DNA of 64,000 bases, from positions 1,302,001 through 1,366,000 of the forward strand of contig OX337229.1 of NCBI GenBank assembly GCA_946965045.2. Direction: 5' to 3'. Below are positions 10,187 to 21,540 of the stretch, one piece after another. The notes below the pieces were generated by a model. It was not told where the DNA came from. It saw nothing but the letters and a program-made list of their open reading frames with translations, and ran no database searches. Every line of letters begins with the position of its first letter. Within the stretch, counting starts at the first letter, position 1. The position numbers were made by a program, and so were the translations under genes. The stretch is from Epithemia pelagica. Taxonomy: Eukaryota > Bacillariophyta > Bacillariophyceae > Surirellales > Surirellaceae.

Positions 10187-13100
10187 ATGAAGAAACAGGA
10201 AGCGACGGCGACTGCAGATCCCACGTCTTCTGGTACAAGTCGTTCCAAGGCGTCCAAAGATCCACCGTCCAAATTCGAATTGGAAGCGGCCGTAGCCCTT
10301 TCCAACCCATCGACCAACACTCGAAAATCAACTCGTGCCAAATCCACCGCCACCAAGACAACAAAGACGGTTGCTGCGCCGGCCAACAGTATTAGCACAA
10401 CCACCAGTCGATTTATTCACTCCACCACAGCCGCAGCTCTCAATCTTATTCAGGAAACCTTGGATGGTGACGAAAGCGGGTCCAACAACAACAACAACAA
10501 AACTATTGCAGTTCGCATGTCTCCCTACTTGCCCTTTCCCATGAGTACTGCGGATGAACCAACCATGACAACGAAAAGCCCCGGCAAGCTTTCTGTCGCG
10601 TCGGCGTACAATCCCTATGGCGGTGGGTTTGATTCCACCTCCCCTCCCGTCGATCAACTAGAGTTCCATTCTGTAGGCTTTGATGGAGATGGTTCTGCTC
10701 GACCTACTACTACTATTACAAGTGACAATATCACCTTGGAGCGGGACTTTAAACGACTTCAAGAAGGCTTTCGTGTCAAAGCTTTTATTGGTTCGCTGAC
10801 ACCCGAACCAGCCATTTTGCATTTAGACAGGGAACGCATGAACATTTGCATCTCACCCACTAACGCAGATGCTGAGGAGAAGAAAGACGGAGGGGACTCG
10901 GATCGTCTGGTCAAGATTCCCATGAACCATGTATTCAAACTGGAATTTGGACGAGCTGGAATGGCTGGTACACGGTTGCATCCGCTCAAATCGTTTTCGA
11001 TTGCCATTGAAGACGGACCGTCGCTCTTTTACTATGACTTTGAGGCCGACACGCCTGTGGAGAGAGACTATTTGGTGTCCACTCTTATTCATGTCCTGGA
11101 AGCAATATACAACTACAACGAACTACGACAAGACAATTTGACAGTACGAGGGAATACCCGAGGATACGAGAGCGAACGGCGAGATTTGGATGATATCCTC
11201 GTTGAAACCCAAAGTTACAGTTCGATCGATGGAATCCATCCTAGGTCTCCGTCAACCCGACGAGATACATTGCAGGATGTTCTTGGGGATGATGCTGAAG
11301 AAGGTGGAACTATTGACCAACCTATCCCGTGTAGCCCTTCCTTAGAGATGACAACCAATGAGTTCATTCAACCATTGAATCCCCTTCGCAAGAGTGCTGA
11401 CACTCATACTTCTCTCCTTTCGCCTTCCTCCCCCATCACTCCTTCGTCTGAAGGAGTCAATGGATCGAGCCTTTATGGTGCTGCCAGTCATACTGGTGTA
11501 TACGGGAGAGATTCCTTTGAATCACGGGATCCACAAGATTGGACCTCTCGAGATCAACGACACCATGAGGCGCGAAGTTACGATATCCTCGACACGAATC
11601 ACGAAGGCGGACTTGATCATGGAAATGATGACAGGTTAGAACAAGCTCGACGGAATGATCCGATTGAAGAAAAGAAGCGAGCGCTGCTTCGATCATTGCT
11701 TACCAAGTCCCCCGTTCAACGCAATTCCTTTTCATCAGCAAAGCCTCTGCTACAGTTTGACTCGGAACATACCCCTGCTAACCCAGAGGTTTCTCCCCGG
11801 AAGCAATCAGAGGGGCGCTACCGTGATGAACCAATAGACCTTGTTGGAGGCCATGAGAGCTCCGTGGATCTGTCGACCCCTGATCTTGCTCCTGATGCCA
11901 ATTATGTTGGTCGAGGTTTTGATCCTTCACTGTTGGTAAAAGGAGAGTTTGTGAATGTCGATCATCCCTCGGCAGGCGATGAGAGTTACATACACCATCA
12001 AAATTTACACACAATTACAGAAAATGGAGGCAATGGAAGACAACCAAGTGGTCTCGATGCAAAGCTTTCTCAGCGTACATCAAACTATGACAAAAATGAT
12101 GGAGGATGGATGACCTACAGGAGCACGAACTCGTTCTCTGAAAACAGCACGGTTGCTGCGTCAAACGTTCGACAATCCAGGTCAAGATCAAACACATACA
12201 GAACATCGACGGGATCCTCTCCGAGTGAACCAATCTTTGTGGACGAAGGGCAAACAGATAGACCTGACCCAGATGGTGTCCCGTTTGATGATGGTCATTC
12301 ACAAAACACTGATGTGGGAGAGGTGGAAGGAAGAAGTTTGTTTATGTCAAACTTTCGTTCCAAAACGTTCTTTGACTTTAGCGGTCACCCGTCGCAGAGT
12401 TATGATCTGAGGCCTTCGAATAGTCAACACCAACTTGTTGGTCCATGGTGCTCGGATGATGTCTGTACTACAACGTTGAACGACATGGCACAGACGTGTT
12501 CAGGAATATTTGCTGCTGATCAAAGTCAGTATGCACATGTTCAACCCACGTGCATCGACCCCTCCTTATTGGCCGACGATCAAATCCAGGTTGTTCAAGA
12601 GTATGTGAACAATGCATTAGGTGCTCCATCCGCTATGTACGAGTATTTTGTGGAAGACCCGTCATCTGAAAACCCCACCGAGGCCAACAAATCTGATGGA
12701 TCATCCAATCGAGTAAAAAATCGATCGACAGTCCGCAATGCCCAAGCCGGAAGACTACGTAATCTCCGCAAGGAGATGACATTCGCCTCTGCTTTGCAAA
12801 ATTCTAGAGATCACATGCAAATCCGAACCACAAGATCATTCAATGATGCACCACCTGCGCGGATCACAAACCAAGCAGCAAACCATTTCCTTGGATCGGC
12901 ACTGTTAACAAGTGTGGTCAATACCATGGTACAGCAGGGTGGCGATTTCGAGGACATCGAACATGAAGAAGACGATGTTGCCTACTATGATAGTGATCCT
13001 GAAGATTCCCGCGAACGGACCCTTCACCATGGACCACGCCGTGTGTCTGCACAGATGAAGAATCGTCTGACTGAAAGCAACCGAAATGAGGAGCGATCGC

Positions 13101-13654
13101 CTCCTCCAGGACTTGGAAAGATTCGAAACAAACTAAGTCGAAAAGTTGACGAATCTCTGGTCAAGGAAGTTGTACAAGTAATGCAAAACGACCGACTCAC
13201 GTTGATGTGGCATCCCACACAATCTCGAGACCATCCAAACAGGGCCCCGACCCTAGTTCGTCTGTGGATCGAGTCGGGGTTGCAGTTGGTTGACGGATCC
13301 TTCTTGCTACCAAAGTTGACTTGGACAAAAGTGAATGATGGAGACAGTACTTCTTTCAAAACCGGGGAACTTCACAAACTTGATCTTCTCGATATTACAA
13401 GGATTCGAGCCACTGATACGATTGACAGAGAAAGACACCCTTTCGCGAGCAGAAGAGTTTCTTTTGTGATTGAAAGTCAGAATGAAATATATCTCTTCGA
13501 GGCTGAGACAACTCAAGAGCGAGAACGCGTGGTATATGGACTCAAAGTTGTAGTGGCTCGCCTTGCGTCCCTTCTGATGCTTCGAGACTATCGTGCAGCT
13601 GAAGAATTCTTCGGAGCAGCAGCAAACATGGTTCCAGGAGAAGCTCCTTTCTGA
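10187..13654 (+). CDS. Large protein with two PH-like modules, function unknown
   Basis: Single-exon protein of about 1155 aa from the ATG at 10187. The frame is open upstream to 9989, but that part lies in the divergent spacer. The N-terminal 180 residues are Ser/Thr-rich. A PH-like module around residues 180-310 alternates strands and ends in a helix; it includes RDFKRLQEGFRVKAFIG, LKSFSIAIEDGPSLFYYDFEA and LVSTLIHVLEAIYNY. A long disordered stretch rich in Ser, Asp and Asn follows. A second similar module fills the C-terminus (DRLTLMWHPTQS, RRVSFVIESQNEIYLFEAET, VVYGLKVVVARLASLL). The paired modules suggest a membrane- or protein-binding scaffold. That is inference; I do not recognise a named family. 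Confidence 0.7.
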   Translation: MKKQEATATADPTSSGTSRSKASKDPPSKFELEAAVALSNPSTNTRKSTRAKSTATKTTKTVAAPANSISTTTSRFIHSTTAAALNLIQETLDGDESGSNNNNNKTIAVRMSPYLPFPMSTADEPTMTTKSPGKLSVASAYNPYGGGFDSTSPPVDQLEFHSVGFDGDGSARPTTTITSDNITLERDFKRLQEGFRVKAFIGSLTPEPAILHLDRERMNICISPTNADAEEKKDGGDSDRLVKIPMNHVFKLEFGRAGMAGTRLHPLKSFSIAIEDGPSLFYYDFEADTPVERDYLVSTLIHVLEAIYNYNELRQDNLTVRGNTRGYESERRDLDDILVETQSYSSIDGIHPRSPSTRRDTLQDVLGDDAEEGGTIDQPIPCSPSLEMTTNEFIQPLNPLRKSADTHTSLLSPSSPITPSSEGVNGSSLYGAASHTGVYGRDSFESRDPQDWTSRDQRHHEARSYDILDTNHEGGLDHGNDDRLEQARRNDPIEEKKRALLRSLLTKSPVQRNSFSSAKPLLQFDSEHTPANPEVSPRKQSEGRYRDEPIDLVGGHESSVDLSTPDLAPDANYVGRGFDPSLLVKGEFVNVDHPSAGDESYIHHQNLHTITENGGNGRQPSGLDAKLSQRTSNYDKNDGGWMTYRSTNSFSENSTVAASNVRQSRSRSNTYRTSTGSSPSEPIFVDEGQTDRPDPDGVPFDDGHSQNTDVGEVEGRSLFMSNFRSKTFFDFSGHPSQSYDLRPSNSQHQLVGPWCSDDVCTTTLNDMAQTCSGIFAADQSQYAHVQPTCIDPSLLADDQIQVVQEYVNNALGAPSAMYEYFVEDPSSENPTEANKSDGSSNRVKNRSTVRNAQAGRLRNLRKEMTFASALQNSRDHMQIRTTRSFNDAPPARITNQAANHFLGSALLTSVVNTMVQQGGDFEDIEHEEDDVAYYDSDPEDSRERTLHHGPRRVSAQMKNRLTESNRNEERSPPPGLGKIRNKLSRKVDESLVKEVVQVMQNDRLTLMWHPTQSRDHPNRAPTLVRLWIESGLQLVDGSFLLPKLTWTKVNDGDSTSFKTGELHKLDLLDITRIRATDTIDRERHPFASRRVSFVIESQNEIYLFEAETTQERERVVYGLKVVVARLASLLMLRDYRAAEEFFGAAANMVPGEAPF

Positions 13655-13921
13655 ATGAGGGGGCGATCGAGATAGTTCAAGTTTTTTTCACGCAAGCAAT
13701 GTATAGATAGTTAACGTCGGTGGGAGCAGTCCGATCCGCGGTGTAAAAGCCTTAAAGTTCTGTTTCCCAAGTTACTAATACAGAGAGTTCCGCAAACATC
13801 AATAGGATTATTTGTCATTATCAGCTATTGTATACAAGGTTCACTGGACTTGGACGGTCAAACAGAACGACAACATAAGTGTGAACCGAAACCAGGTTCA
13901 CTCCATCCAAACACGATCAGA

Positions 13922-15031
13922 CTACTTCTTGTCTTTGAATCTATCAAGAATCATATAGGACAATCCATGTTCCATACTTGCACTTTGTTTGCTACCATCA
14001 TCATTCTCTGTGTCGGATGTAGTATGAAGCAATTTTCTCATACTCGTGATTCCCAATGCAGCTGTGCTGATACTTCGCTCTGTCATTTCCGACTGTGGGG
14101 TCTGCATTTCACTTACATCAAGCTCGCTGAACCCGGTAATATTACTCTCTCCATCGTGACTGTGCCGTATTGGGGTTTTGATGCCTAGATCCAAAGCTGG
14201 GTTTGAATTTTCATCGTTGCTTACTGCTCCCAAGATACCGGTTGCGTTTGTCTCAGCAATACTGGATTCGGCAATGCTTCTGCATTCCACATCATAAACT
14301 TCATCCTCAGGTAATGTTCTCTTATTCTCAATCTGATTTTTCTCTTCTATGACCTCCTCCTTGTAGCATAGGTTTTGAAGGCACTTTCTGAACGCTGTCC
14401 AGCCACCACTTACGTATAGTAGAATAGAAGCAATGGCAAGGACAGTGACAGAGAGAATCACAGTAGCAACAAGAAGGCCGGTATCACCAATCGTTTTGCC
14501 ACCATCATCAGAAATGTCTTGCAACTCGGTTGTGGTCACGACTTCCTCATAAAGAACCAATACATTTTCCACGTTCAGCGCATTGGCAAGGTTACGGTTA
14601 CCAACGCTTGCTTCTAAAATCTCGAATAAGTTGATGGGTTGATCGGCAACATAAACAAGAGACAGTCCACTGTCGATTCTCAGAGTGTCTCCTGGCACCA
14701 AGGCCTGGTTCTGAACAGCGACACCAAGTTGCAGCATATTTGTGTCTGCGATAAGAATGTCTGTGATGAAAGTGCTAATCCTGTTTTCCAGATCATATAA
14801 TCCATTGGCCTCGTATAATTGAGACACCCCGCCGAGGTCAATATCGAAGCCAAGTTTTGCCTCATATATCTGAAGAGGGAACGTTGGTAGACAGTAGAAT
14901 GAGCTGGAATACATTTCGATGACGACGAAGTTTTGTCGACATGATCACATGGCAGCACTTACCGTAGAGGCCTGAGCAATTTGCACGAAGAACGCGCCCC
15001 ACGCAAGGAGTAAGGGCCGCATTGTAACCAT
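13922..15031 (-). CDS. Signal-peptide single-pass membrane protein, unknown (two exons)
   Basis: Exon 1 (15031-14963) encodes 23 residues that look like a signal peptide (RPLLLAWGAFFVQIAQA). A 93-bp intron with a strong GTAAGT donor and a CTTCAG acceptor leads in frame to exon 2 (14869-13922), for about 338 aa. The luminal or extracellular part is about 140 residues. One membrane segment follows (LLVATVILSVTVLAIASILLYV), then a cysteine-bearing juxtamembrane stretch and a Ser/Thr/Asn-rich cytoplasmic tail. The expected topology is type I. I see no enzymatic motif and do not recognise a family. It converges with the PH-like gene upstream. Confidence 0.65.
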
Positions 15032-15558
15032 TTGATTGACAGAAGAACTTATCTTCTGACTTCTGAAGTGCTTTGATGTGCAAGACGTCTACGGAAAGGA
15101 AGTTGGTTTGTTTTTTACAAAAAAGTGACGGAATTGCCGATGGCAGTTGGCGGGGAACCATGCCGACGTGCGAGTTTGACGCCCCTGTGGACAAACGTGT
15201 CACACATCGTCTCGCTTCTTGATCGCATCTCCCCATCCAGAATCCGTATATTGTATGCTACTCGCATACTCGTTATTGTACAAGTATCCGTATTGAGAAC
15301 GAATATGGGAAGTATCTCTGTATAATATATAATATCTGTAGCTTGTGTATCTTTGCTTACTGCTTGTTCGTTGTACGTCCCTGTCACTGTCGGTGTCGCT
15401 AGTGTGTCTGTGGAGTCGATGTCGATTTTGTCGATGGCACATCGGCCATCCCTTTCATCCCTCGTCAAGATCTGACTCTAGGTAGAGCTTCATTCCATAT
15501 CAGCTTTCCGTGCACAAGGTGGTTCTATCAATCAATTAGTAACTCGAACTTGTTGTAG
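15032..15558. other. Divergent intergenic spacer
   Basis: Spacer between the membrane-protein gene and biotin synthase. It has short GT/AT-rich runs, for example alternating TAT/ATA around 15320-15340. No gene is supported. Confidence 0.5.
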
Positions 15559-16961
15559 ATGGCGTCTCGGTTTGCGATGTTGAATGCGGTCAAGAGGATC
15601 AGTACCAAGACCACCGTGGTCGGGTCTTTTCAGAGGTATTTGTCGACTGCAATCCGTAAACAACCCCCAGCAGAACATGTTGTTGTTGATCAGTACTCTC
15701 CGTTGTCGACGACGCAAGTGACAACATCAGAAGCGGTTGCTTCAGAAAATCGTCTTCCAAATGATGTTCACCAACGAAATGCTCTCTATGCTGGAGAAGA
15801 AGAAAGGTCCATGGGTGGCATCACTGCTCGAGTACGACATGATTGGACCAAGGAGGAAATTGCCGAGATTTACCATTTGCCATTCGTGGAACTGATGTAC
15901 AGAGCGAGCACTGTCCATCGCATGTACTGGGACCCTTCGGAGGTTCAGCAGTGCACTTTGCTTTCAATCAAGACCGGTGGTTGCACGGAGGACTGTTCGT
16001 ACTGCTCACAGTCTACTCGGTACAAGACTTTCGTCAAACCTACTCCAACCATGAAAGTGAAGGAAGTGCTTGAGGCTGCTCAGCGTGCAAAGGACGCTGG
16101 TTCCACACGCTTTTGTATGGGGGCGGCTTGGCGCGAGCTGGGCAACAAGCAAAATGCATTCGGTCATATTTTAGAAATGGTTCGAGGGGTAAACAGCATG
16201 GGGTTAGAAGTTTGTTGTACTCTTGGTATGCTGACAGCAGAGCAATCTAAACAGTTGAAAGAGGCAGGCTTGACGGCTTACAATCACAACTTGGACACCA
16301 GCCCCGAACATTACCCCAATGTGATTTCTACTCGGACCTACGAAGATCGTCTTCAGACCATTGCTAATGTACGCGATGCTGGCATTAGCGTTTGCTGTGG
16401 TGGAATTTTAGGATTGGGTGAAAAAGATACTGACCGTGTGGGACTTTTGCATGTTCTTGCGACGCTCCCTGAACATCCCGAATCGGTGCCCATCAATGCA
16501 CTTGTTGCAGTCGAAGGGACACCTCTCGGTGACGCAGACGAGATTGATCGCGTGGATGCATTTGATATGACACGAATGATCGCCACTGCTCGGATTGTCA
16601 TGCCGCGGACAATGGTGCGCCTTTCTGCGGGACGACTGTCCTTTTCAGATGCCGAACAGTTTCTCATGTTTCAAGCCGGCGCAAATTCTATTTTTAATGG
16701 AGAAAAGCTTTTGACTACGCCGAATCCCGAGTTTGATGCCGATTCTCAGCTCTTCGATAAATTTGGTCTAAGGGGAAAGCCCGCTCATCAGGTATGTTAT
16801 CCGGCGACATCGATTGTTTGCGTGATTAGTCATTTGGTTCTTAGTTTGTTCTATGCACTATTGTATAGGGACCCCGCGTTGCCCCTGCCGAGGCGGAGAA
16901 CAGAGTTCATATATCTTACGTGAGAGGTGGCACAGCATCGCAGGAAGAACAGTATGCTTAG
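15559..16961 (+). CDS. bioB: Biotin synthase (radical SAM), mitochondrial (two exons)
   Basis: Converts dethiobiotin to biotin, the last step of biotin synthesis, using radical SAM chemistry. Exon 1 is 15559-16791 and exon 2 is 16869-16961, joined across a 77-bp intron (donor CAG|GTATGT) for about 441 aa. The N-terminus is rich in Arg, Ser and Thr without acids, as expected for a mitochondrial presequence. The radical SAM cluster motif C-x3-C-x2-C is present (GGCTEDCSYCSQS). Other marks are RFCMGAAWRELGNK, YNHNLDTSPEHYPN, CCGGILGLGE and RLSAGR. The spliced end reads GPRVAPAEAENRVHISY, as expected for an eukaryotic BioB tail. Without splicing the frame would read through the intron into an unrelated tail. 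Confidence 0.97.
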
Positions 16962-17015
16962 TGAGTAATATATTTCAGTCGACATCACTTTGCCGATGAT
17001 GCATTGTAAGAAAGC

Positions 17016-18073
17016 TTAGTTCGACATGTTATGTTCAACACTATCGACGTCATCGAGTTCCTCCAAGGCGTCGATAATCTGCATATTCTTCTCAAAATCC
17101 TCTTCCGACACTTCTACAGGAGCCTTTGGTATGTAGGACAAAGTCATTTTGATCTTTTCTTCATCCACACCCATAGCTTTGATGGCATCCATCATGAGTG
17201 AGCCTTCTTTTGGATCGACCAAAACCTGGGATGGTGTGTCATCGTCTTCACTTTCTATCAACTCGTAGTCTTCACATCCAGCATCAACCGCCGCCTCCAA
17301 CAACTCATCTTCGTCCATTTTCACTCCGTCAACTTTAATTACGCTCTTCCGATCGTACAAGAAAACAACAGAGCCTTGTTCTGCAATTTTGCCCTCGCGT
17401 TTGTTGACGCAGGCCTTAACATCAGCTGTGGCCCGATTATCGTTATCCGTCAAGACCGTGATAACATACGAAGCTCCACCAAATCCATATGCCTCAAACG
17501 TTTTCTCTTTGAAGTCTCCAGTATTGGCCTCAGTGGCTCTTTTGATGGCTCGTTGGATATTGTCCACAGGAACAGAGCTGGCTTTTGCTTGTTTAATAAG
17601 GTCTCCAAGCATGCGATTTGCATTTGGATCCGACGAACCCCCTTGCTTGACTACACAACACCAAACGACAGAAAGGTAAGAACCACCTACTTCTGTCAAC
17701 AGAGTATGATAGCAACAATTCTAGCAATGGAACATACTCTTGGATCCGGGCTGGTGACACGGCGTGAAGGAAAAGTGTAAAGACAAACTCACCTGCCATT
17801 ATGATTTTCTTCCCAAACACAGCATTCGTCTTTGCCTTCTTGGCGTCAGTTTTTGCCTTTGTGCTTGCTCTTACGGCAGCTGCTCGACCCATGAACAAAA
17901 CCAGAGGGTGTACTTGCTGCGTGTTCTTGGCACTATCGAACGATCTTTTCCACTACTCGCACGACTCCATCACTTCTAACTGGCCGGAATGCTGGGAGTG
18001 TTCCGGTGAAAGCACACGCACTGGACAACAACAGTAAGGATACCAAAGCGGTGAATCTTGTGGTCAGGCTCAT
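17016..18073 (-). CDS. YebC/TACO1 family protein with probable plastid leader (three exons)
   Basis: YebC/TACO1 proteins act in organellar or bacterial translation. Exon 3 (17650-17016) carries most of the domain (NIQRAIKRATEANTGDF, FEAYGFGGASYVI, DNDNRATADVKACVNK). Exon 2 (17916-17793) carries the conserved start MGRAAAVRASTKAKTDAKK and FGKKIIMA. They join across a 142-bp intron. Upstream, an exon at 18073-17981 encodes MSLTTRF, a leucine-rich core and SSACAFTGTLPAF, a signal peptide whose predicted cut falls before Phe, as in diatom plastid-targeting leaders. It joins exon 2 in frame through a 64-bp intron. An alternative donor would also keep the frame. The total is about 283 aa. The core identification is strong; the leader exon is inferred. 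Confidence 0.85.
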
Positions 18074-18623
18074 GATTTGGCAGTCTCCGGCGTTGTCGTT
18101 TGGGTACGGCTACTTGTTTGATTCTCTTTTCGATGAGGCATCATCGTTGCCGACAAGACACGTACGAGGAGCCATCACTTTCATGCGACCCAATGACAGC
18201 GGACAGACGGGACGGCAGATGGACAGACAGATAAAGCGTCCGCTCGGGTTCCTTCGTGATCGATGATTGATGGGATGGTTGCAATTTTCCATCGTTGTAT
18301 TGTTATTAGAGCCATGTTGTACGACTACAAGGGGGAGTTTATCTATGCCTTCACGTCCTACCAAATTCGTTATAGATATTCTTTAAATAGATCCGGGCAG
18401 GCCCATTGTAGTCGTCTTTAACACAATTGCCCTACGCATGGTCAATACGACTACGGTTGTACACAAAAATGAGTGCAAGTCGTCACTCTTGTACGTAACG
18501 CACCCTACAAGTTACGAGTACTCGTACTCGATTTTAGGATTAGACACGGCTTTCGTTAAAGGCATTACGGTTACGGGAGAGGGCCAAAGGCACTCATTAG
18601 AAAGAAGGACGACAAACCGCAAC
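18074..18623. other. Divergent spacer between the YebC-like and LRR genes
   Basis: About 550 bp. The frame of the downstream LRR gene is open from 18438, so an earlier start is possible, but the residues there are unlike the rest. I see no other gene. Confidence 0.45.
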
Positions 18624-21350
18624 ATGGTGCTTCAAACGGAGACAAAGCCTGCATTGGAAGCATCGCAGGCAGAGTCTGCTACAAGATCAAAGGTTCAGAG
18701 AAGAAAGAGCCGAGATTCCGATAAGAAGAAAGAAGAGAAGGAGGAACAAAATAGTGAACCACCATCGACCTCTGGCGACGCGACAAACCTATCAGATAAA
18801 GAGAATGGATTGTCAACCAAGCAAGATGACTCTTCAGACACAAAAGATTCTGGACCTCAAGAAGAGGGAGAGACGGCGAATGAGACAGATGATTCGTCTT
18901 CACCGATATCACGGCGGAAAACGAGCTCTGAACATGGGAGCATCAGTACACGGCGCTCGGCGAGTAAGAGCAGGAGGAGTCGACATCGCTCCAAGTCACC
19001 CGCTTTAGCAGATGGAAGCCGACCTGGACGCTCTATGAGCAAAACGCGAAGTCGCAAACGAGATAAGTCTGTGACTGTGTCCTCGAGAAGTCGCTCCCTG
19101 TCCATTTCGGCGCCAAAATCACGGAGGGGAAAGTCAGTGCCGCGGACGCGGAGCTCAGACGACCTAGGTCCCAGTGCTGGAAGCAAGCACAGAAAAACCA
19201 GGCGCAGGGTCAGACGCCTAGATGGAATTGATTCCGCATCGAGCCATGATGAAATCAGCCTCACTACATCACTTTCAATGAAAGAGGAGATAAAGAAAAA
19301 GGCGCAATCCGACCATCACGCGTCTCTCAATGCACTTGTCTATAAGTTACGAGATACTTCGCTTGAAGAAGAGCTGGTAGGTCTTTTCAAACGAATCGAG
19401 GATGCGGATGGAATTCCTCTCCGGAGAGAAACTCCCCCCGACGCCAACCCAATTGCTGATAGCATGATAAAGACGTTGCGCAACGACCCAGAAATACGAG
19501 GAGTCCGAATACAGGACGATAAAACATTTCATGACGTCGAAAAGGGCCTTCCCGTTGAGTTTGCAGAAGGCTTGAGGCCCAACCTTCATTTAAGGTCGCT
19601 GTTTATTACAGGAGTGGGGCTTCGTGATGATTTTCTGTTATCCATATCCAGCAGTATCCGCGACAATTTCACATTGGAGAATTTGGTTCTCGCGAACAAT
19701 TGTTTTACCAGCAGTGCCCTCGCAGAGTTCTGCATTTGTCTTGGTTTGAATGTTTCTCTCCGACATGTGGACCTACGGGACCAAAACCCTTCCGTGACCC
19801 TACTGAAAGAACACGAGAAAGAGGCAATGGATGCTGTTGCCAGCAACAAGTACATTCATGTCTTGAGGATGGACGTCGCAAGCGAAAAATTCCAGGAGAT
19901 GATTGAAAAGACGCTAGAAAAGAACAAGAAGACACCTAAATACTTGAACTACGACAAAAAGCTTCTCAAATACTGCGAGGAGGAAGCCCGCAACGCCGAG
20001 CAACTCTTCCAGTTGAACTTGATCGAAGAAAAGCTAAAACACCAATTCAAGAAGGAGATTTCGCTTCTCGCAAATCTGGCAGAAATCGCCAAGATAAATA
20101 AAGTCGATATCAGAACCAAGGACGACACGAGGGAAGGCAACAATGATGCAGAGGAGAATCCTGATTGCCAAGATAGCCGACAACTTCCCGCTGACGACGA
20201 GATGACATCCGACGGGGCATTTCTGGATGAAGAATTTATTTCAAGGTTCATTGAAGCAGACCCGTCCTCTCTGGGTGTAGTATTCAATTTCAATGGACAA
20301 GAAGCGTTTTTCAGAAAGTTTAATCCTTCCCACGAATCAAGAAAAGCGATTGTGACCAAGTTTGTTGACCTGTTGGTGAACCATACACAAGCTGCAGAGA
20401 TAACTCGAATCACAATGCGAGAGTCAGCATGCAGAGATGACTTTGTGATTGCTCTGTGCCAAAAGTGTCAAGGAAATTCAAAAGTACTTCCCAAGCTCTT
20501 CTTGCTGGACCTCGGAATGAACTGTATATCTGACGCTGGTGTTGCTGCTCTCTCAGCTTGTATGATGGAAAAGAAATCATTGCGATATCTCCAAGTCCTC
20601 ATACTTCAAAATCAGCGCAGTGCTGCAGCGGGGAAACGGATCTATTTTAGCACTTCCTCCGAATTGATGCTCGCTAAAGCTCTCTGTCAGAACCTGAGTA
20701 TTCTGCGTCTGTCTTTAAAGATAAGAAATGTACCCACACGCCAGAAACTCGAAGGTTACCTCGCTAGAAATTTGGACCTTCTGGAACAGGCAAGACTTAT
20801 CAAAGAGCTGACGGGGAGGATCAAGCACGCCAGAAATGAACTGGAACAGCAAATTGACCGTTTGTCTTCAAACGATCCTGCATTGTGGCATGTGGATTTC
20901 TCAGGAGATCAGCGCTTTCTTTCTCTGAAGCGCAAGGACGTTCTGAAAGTAGCCAAGGCATTGTGGGGGAACAAATTTATCACAGAAGTGCGTCTTGATA
21001 GACTGAAGTTGAACGACGACTTTGCAGTGCATCTGAGTGAAAGCATCGAAAACAATAGTTCTATTCGGGTCGTGAGCCTTGAGGGGAATGAGATAAGCGG
21101 GACTGGGATCAACATAATACTTTCGGGTCTGGTAAAGAATGCTACAATTGTGGAGGTCAATCTACGCAACCAGACAGAGTCCATGTCAGGCGACGAAGAA
21201 AAGGAGATTCTCGCGTCCCTCGGAGATAACCGAGTTGTTCGCAAGCTTGGACTAGATATAGAGAACGAGGACGTACTTGAAGAGCTGGCCAAACGGTTGG
21301 CAAACAACCAACAGTCTCAGTGGAGGTCTCAACGAAAAAGTATTGAATAA
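18624..21350 (+). CDS. Leucine-rich-repeat protein with Arg/Ser-rich N-terminus, unknown
   Basis: Single-exon protein of about 908 aa from the ATG at 18624. The first 220 residues are highly charged, with SR-like stretches (SKSRRSRHRSKSP, SKTRSRKRDKSVTVSSRSRS), which suggests nuclear localisation or RNA-associated partners. From about residue 290 onward there are RNase-inhibitor-like LRR segments, for example LRSLFITGVGLRDDFLLS, LENLVLANNCFTSSALAEF, LFLLDLGMNCISDAGVAALS and IRVVSLEGNEISGTGINII. They are interrupted by charged helical, probably coiled-coil, stretches (NAEQLFQLNLIEEKLKHQF). I see no kinase, membrane segment or signal peptide, and I do not assign a family beyond LRR. Confidence 0.75.
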   Translation: MVLQTETKPALEASQAESATRSKVQRRKSRDSDKKKEEKEEQNSEPPSTSGDATNLSDKENGLSTKQDDSSDTKDSGPQEEGETANETDDSSSPISRRKTSSEHGSISTRRSASKSRRSRHRSKSPALADGSRPGRSMSKTRSRKRDKSVTVSSRSRSLSISAPKSRRGKSVPRTRSSDDLGPSAGSKHRKTRRRVRRLDGIDSASSHDEISLTTSLSMKEEIKKKAQSDHHASLNALVYKLRDTSLEEELVGLFKRIEDADGIPLRRETPPDANPIADSMIKTLRNDPEIRGVRIQDDKTFHDVEKGLPVEFAEGLRPNLHLRSLFITGVGLRDDFLLSISSSIRDNFTLENLVLANNCFTSSALAEFCICLGLNVSLRHVDLRDQNPSVTLLKEHEKEAMDAVASNKYIHVLRMDVASEKFQEMIEKTLEKNKKTPKYLNYDKKLLKYCEEEARNAEQLFQLNLIEEKLKHQFKKEISLLANLAEIAKINKVDIRTKDDTREGNNDAEENPDCQDSRQLPADDEMTSDGAFLDEEFISRFIEADPSSLGVVFNFNGQEAFFRKFNPSHESRKAIVTKFVDLLVNHTQAAEITRITMRESACRDDFVIALCQKCQGNSKVLPKLFLLDLGMNCISDAGVAALSACMMEKKSLRYLQVLILQNQRSAAAGKRIYFSTSSELMLAKALCQNLSILRLSLKIRNVPTRQKLEGYLARNLDLLEQARLIKELTGRIKHARNELEQQIDRLSSNDPALWHVDFSGDQRFLSLKRKDVLKVAKALWGNKFITEVRLDRLKLNDDFAVHLSESIENNSSIRVVSLEGNEISGTGINIILSGLVKNATIVEVNLRNQTESMSGDEEKEILASLGDNRVVRKLGLDIENEDVLEELAKRLANNQQSQWRSQRKSIE

Positions 21351-21540
21351 TCCAAGTATTGGAGATGGGCTCAGCACTGTGTGGGTCCCAAGTCTGCAAG
21401 AGGCAACGATGTCAAAGGCCGCGACTATTGGGGTGGTCGTTCGCCTGGATAGGACCGTCTTGAAACAAAGGAAAGTTACTAGAGCCTAATTGCATCATAG
21501 CATCGACGCTTTGTGAATGCCAAATCTATAGAGTTTTGCG

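Noticed and set aside
16792-16923. Unspliced C-terminus of biotin synthase
   Set aside because: The read-through tail is hydrophobic and unlike BioB, while removing a GT-AG intron restores the usual end.
17016-17699. YebC-like gene as a single exon starting at 17699
   Set aside because: The first 17 residues are intron translation; the true N-terminus (MGRAAAV... FGKKIIMA) is in the upstream exon.
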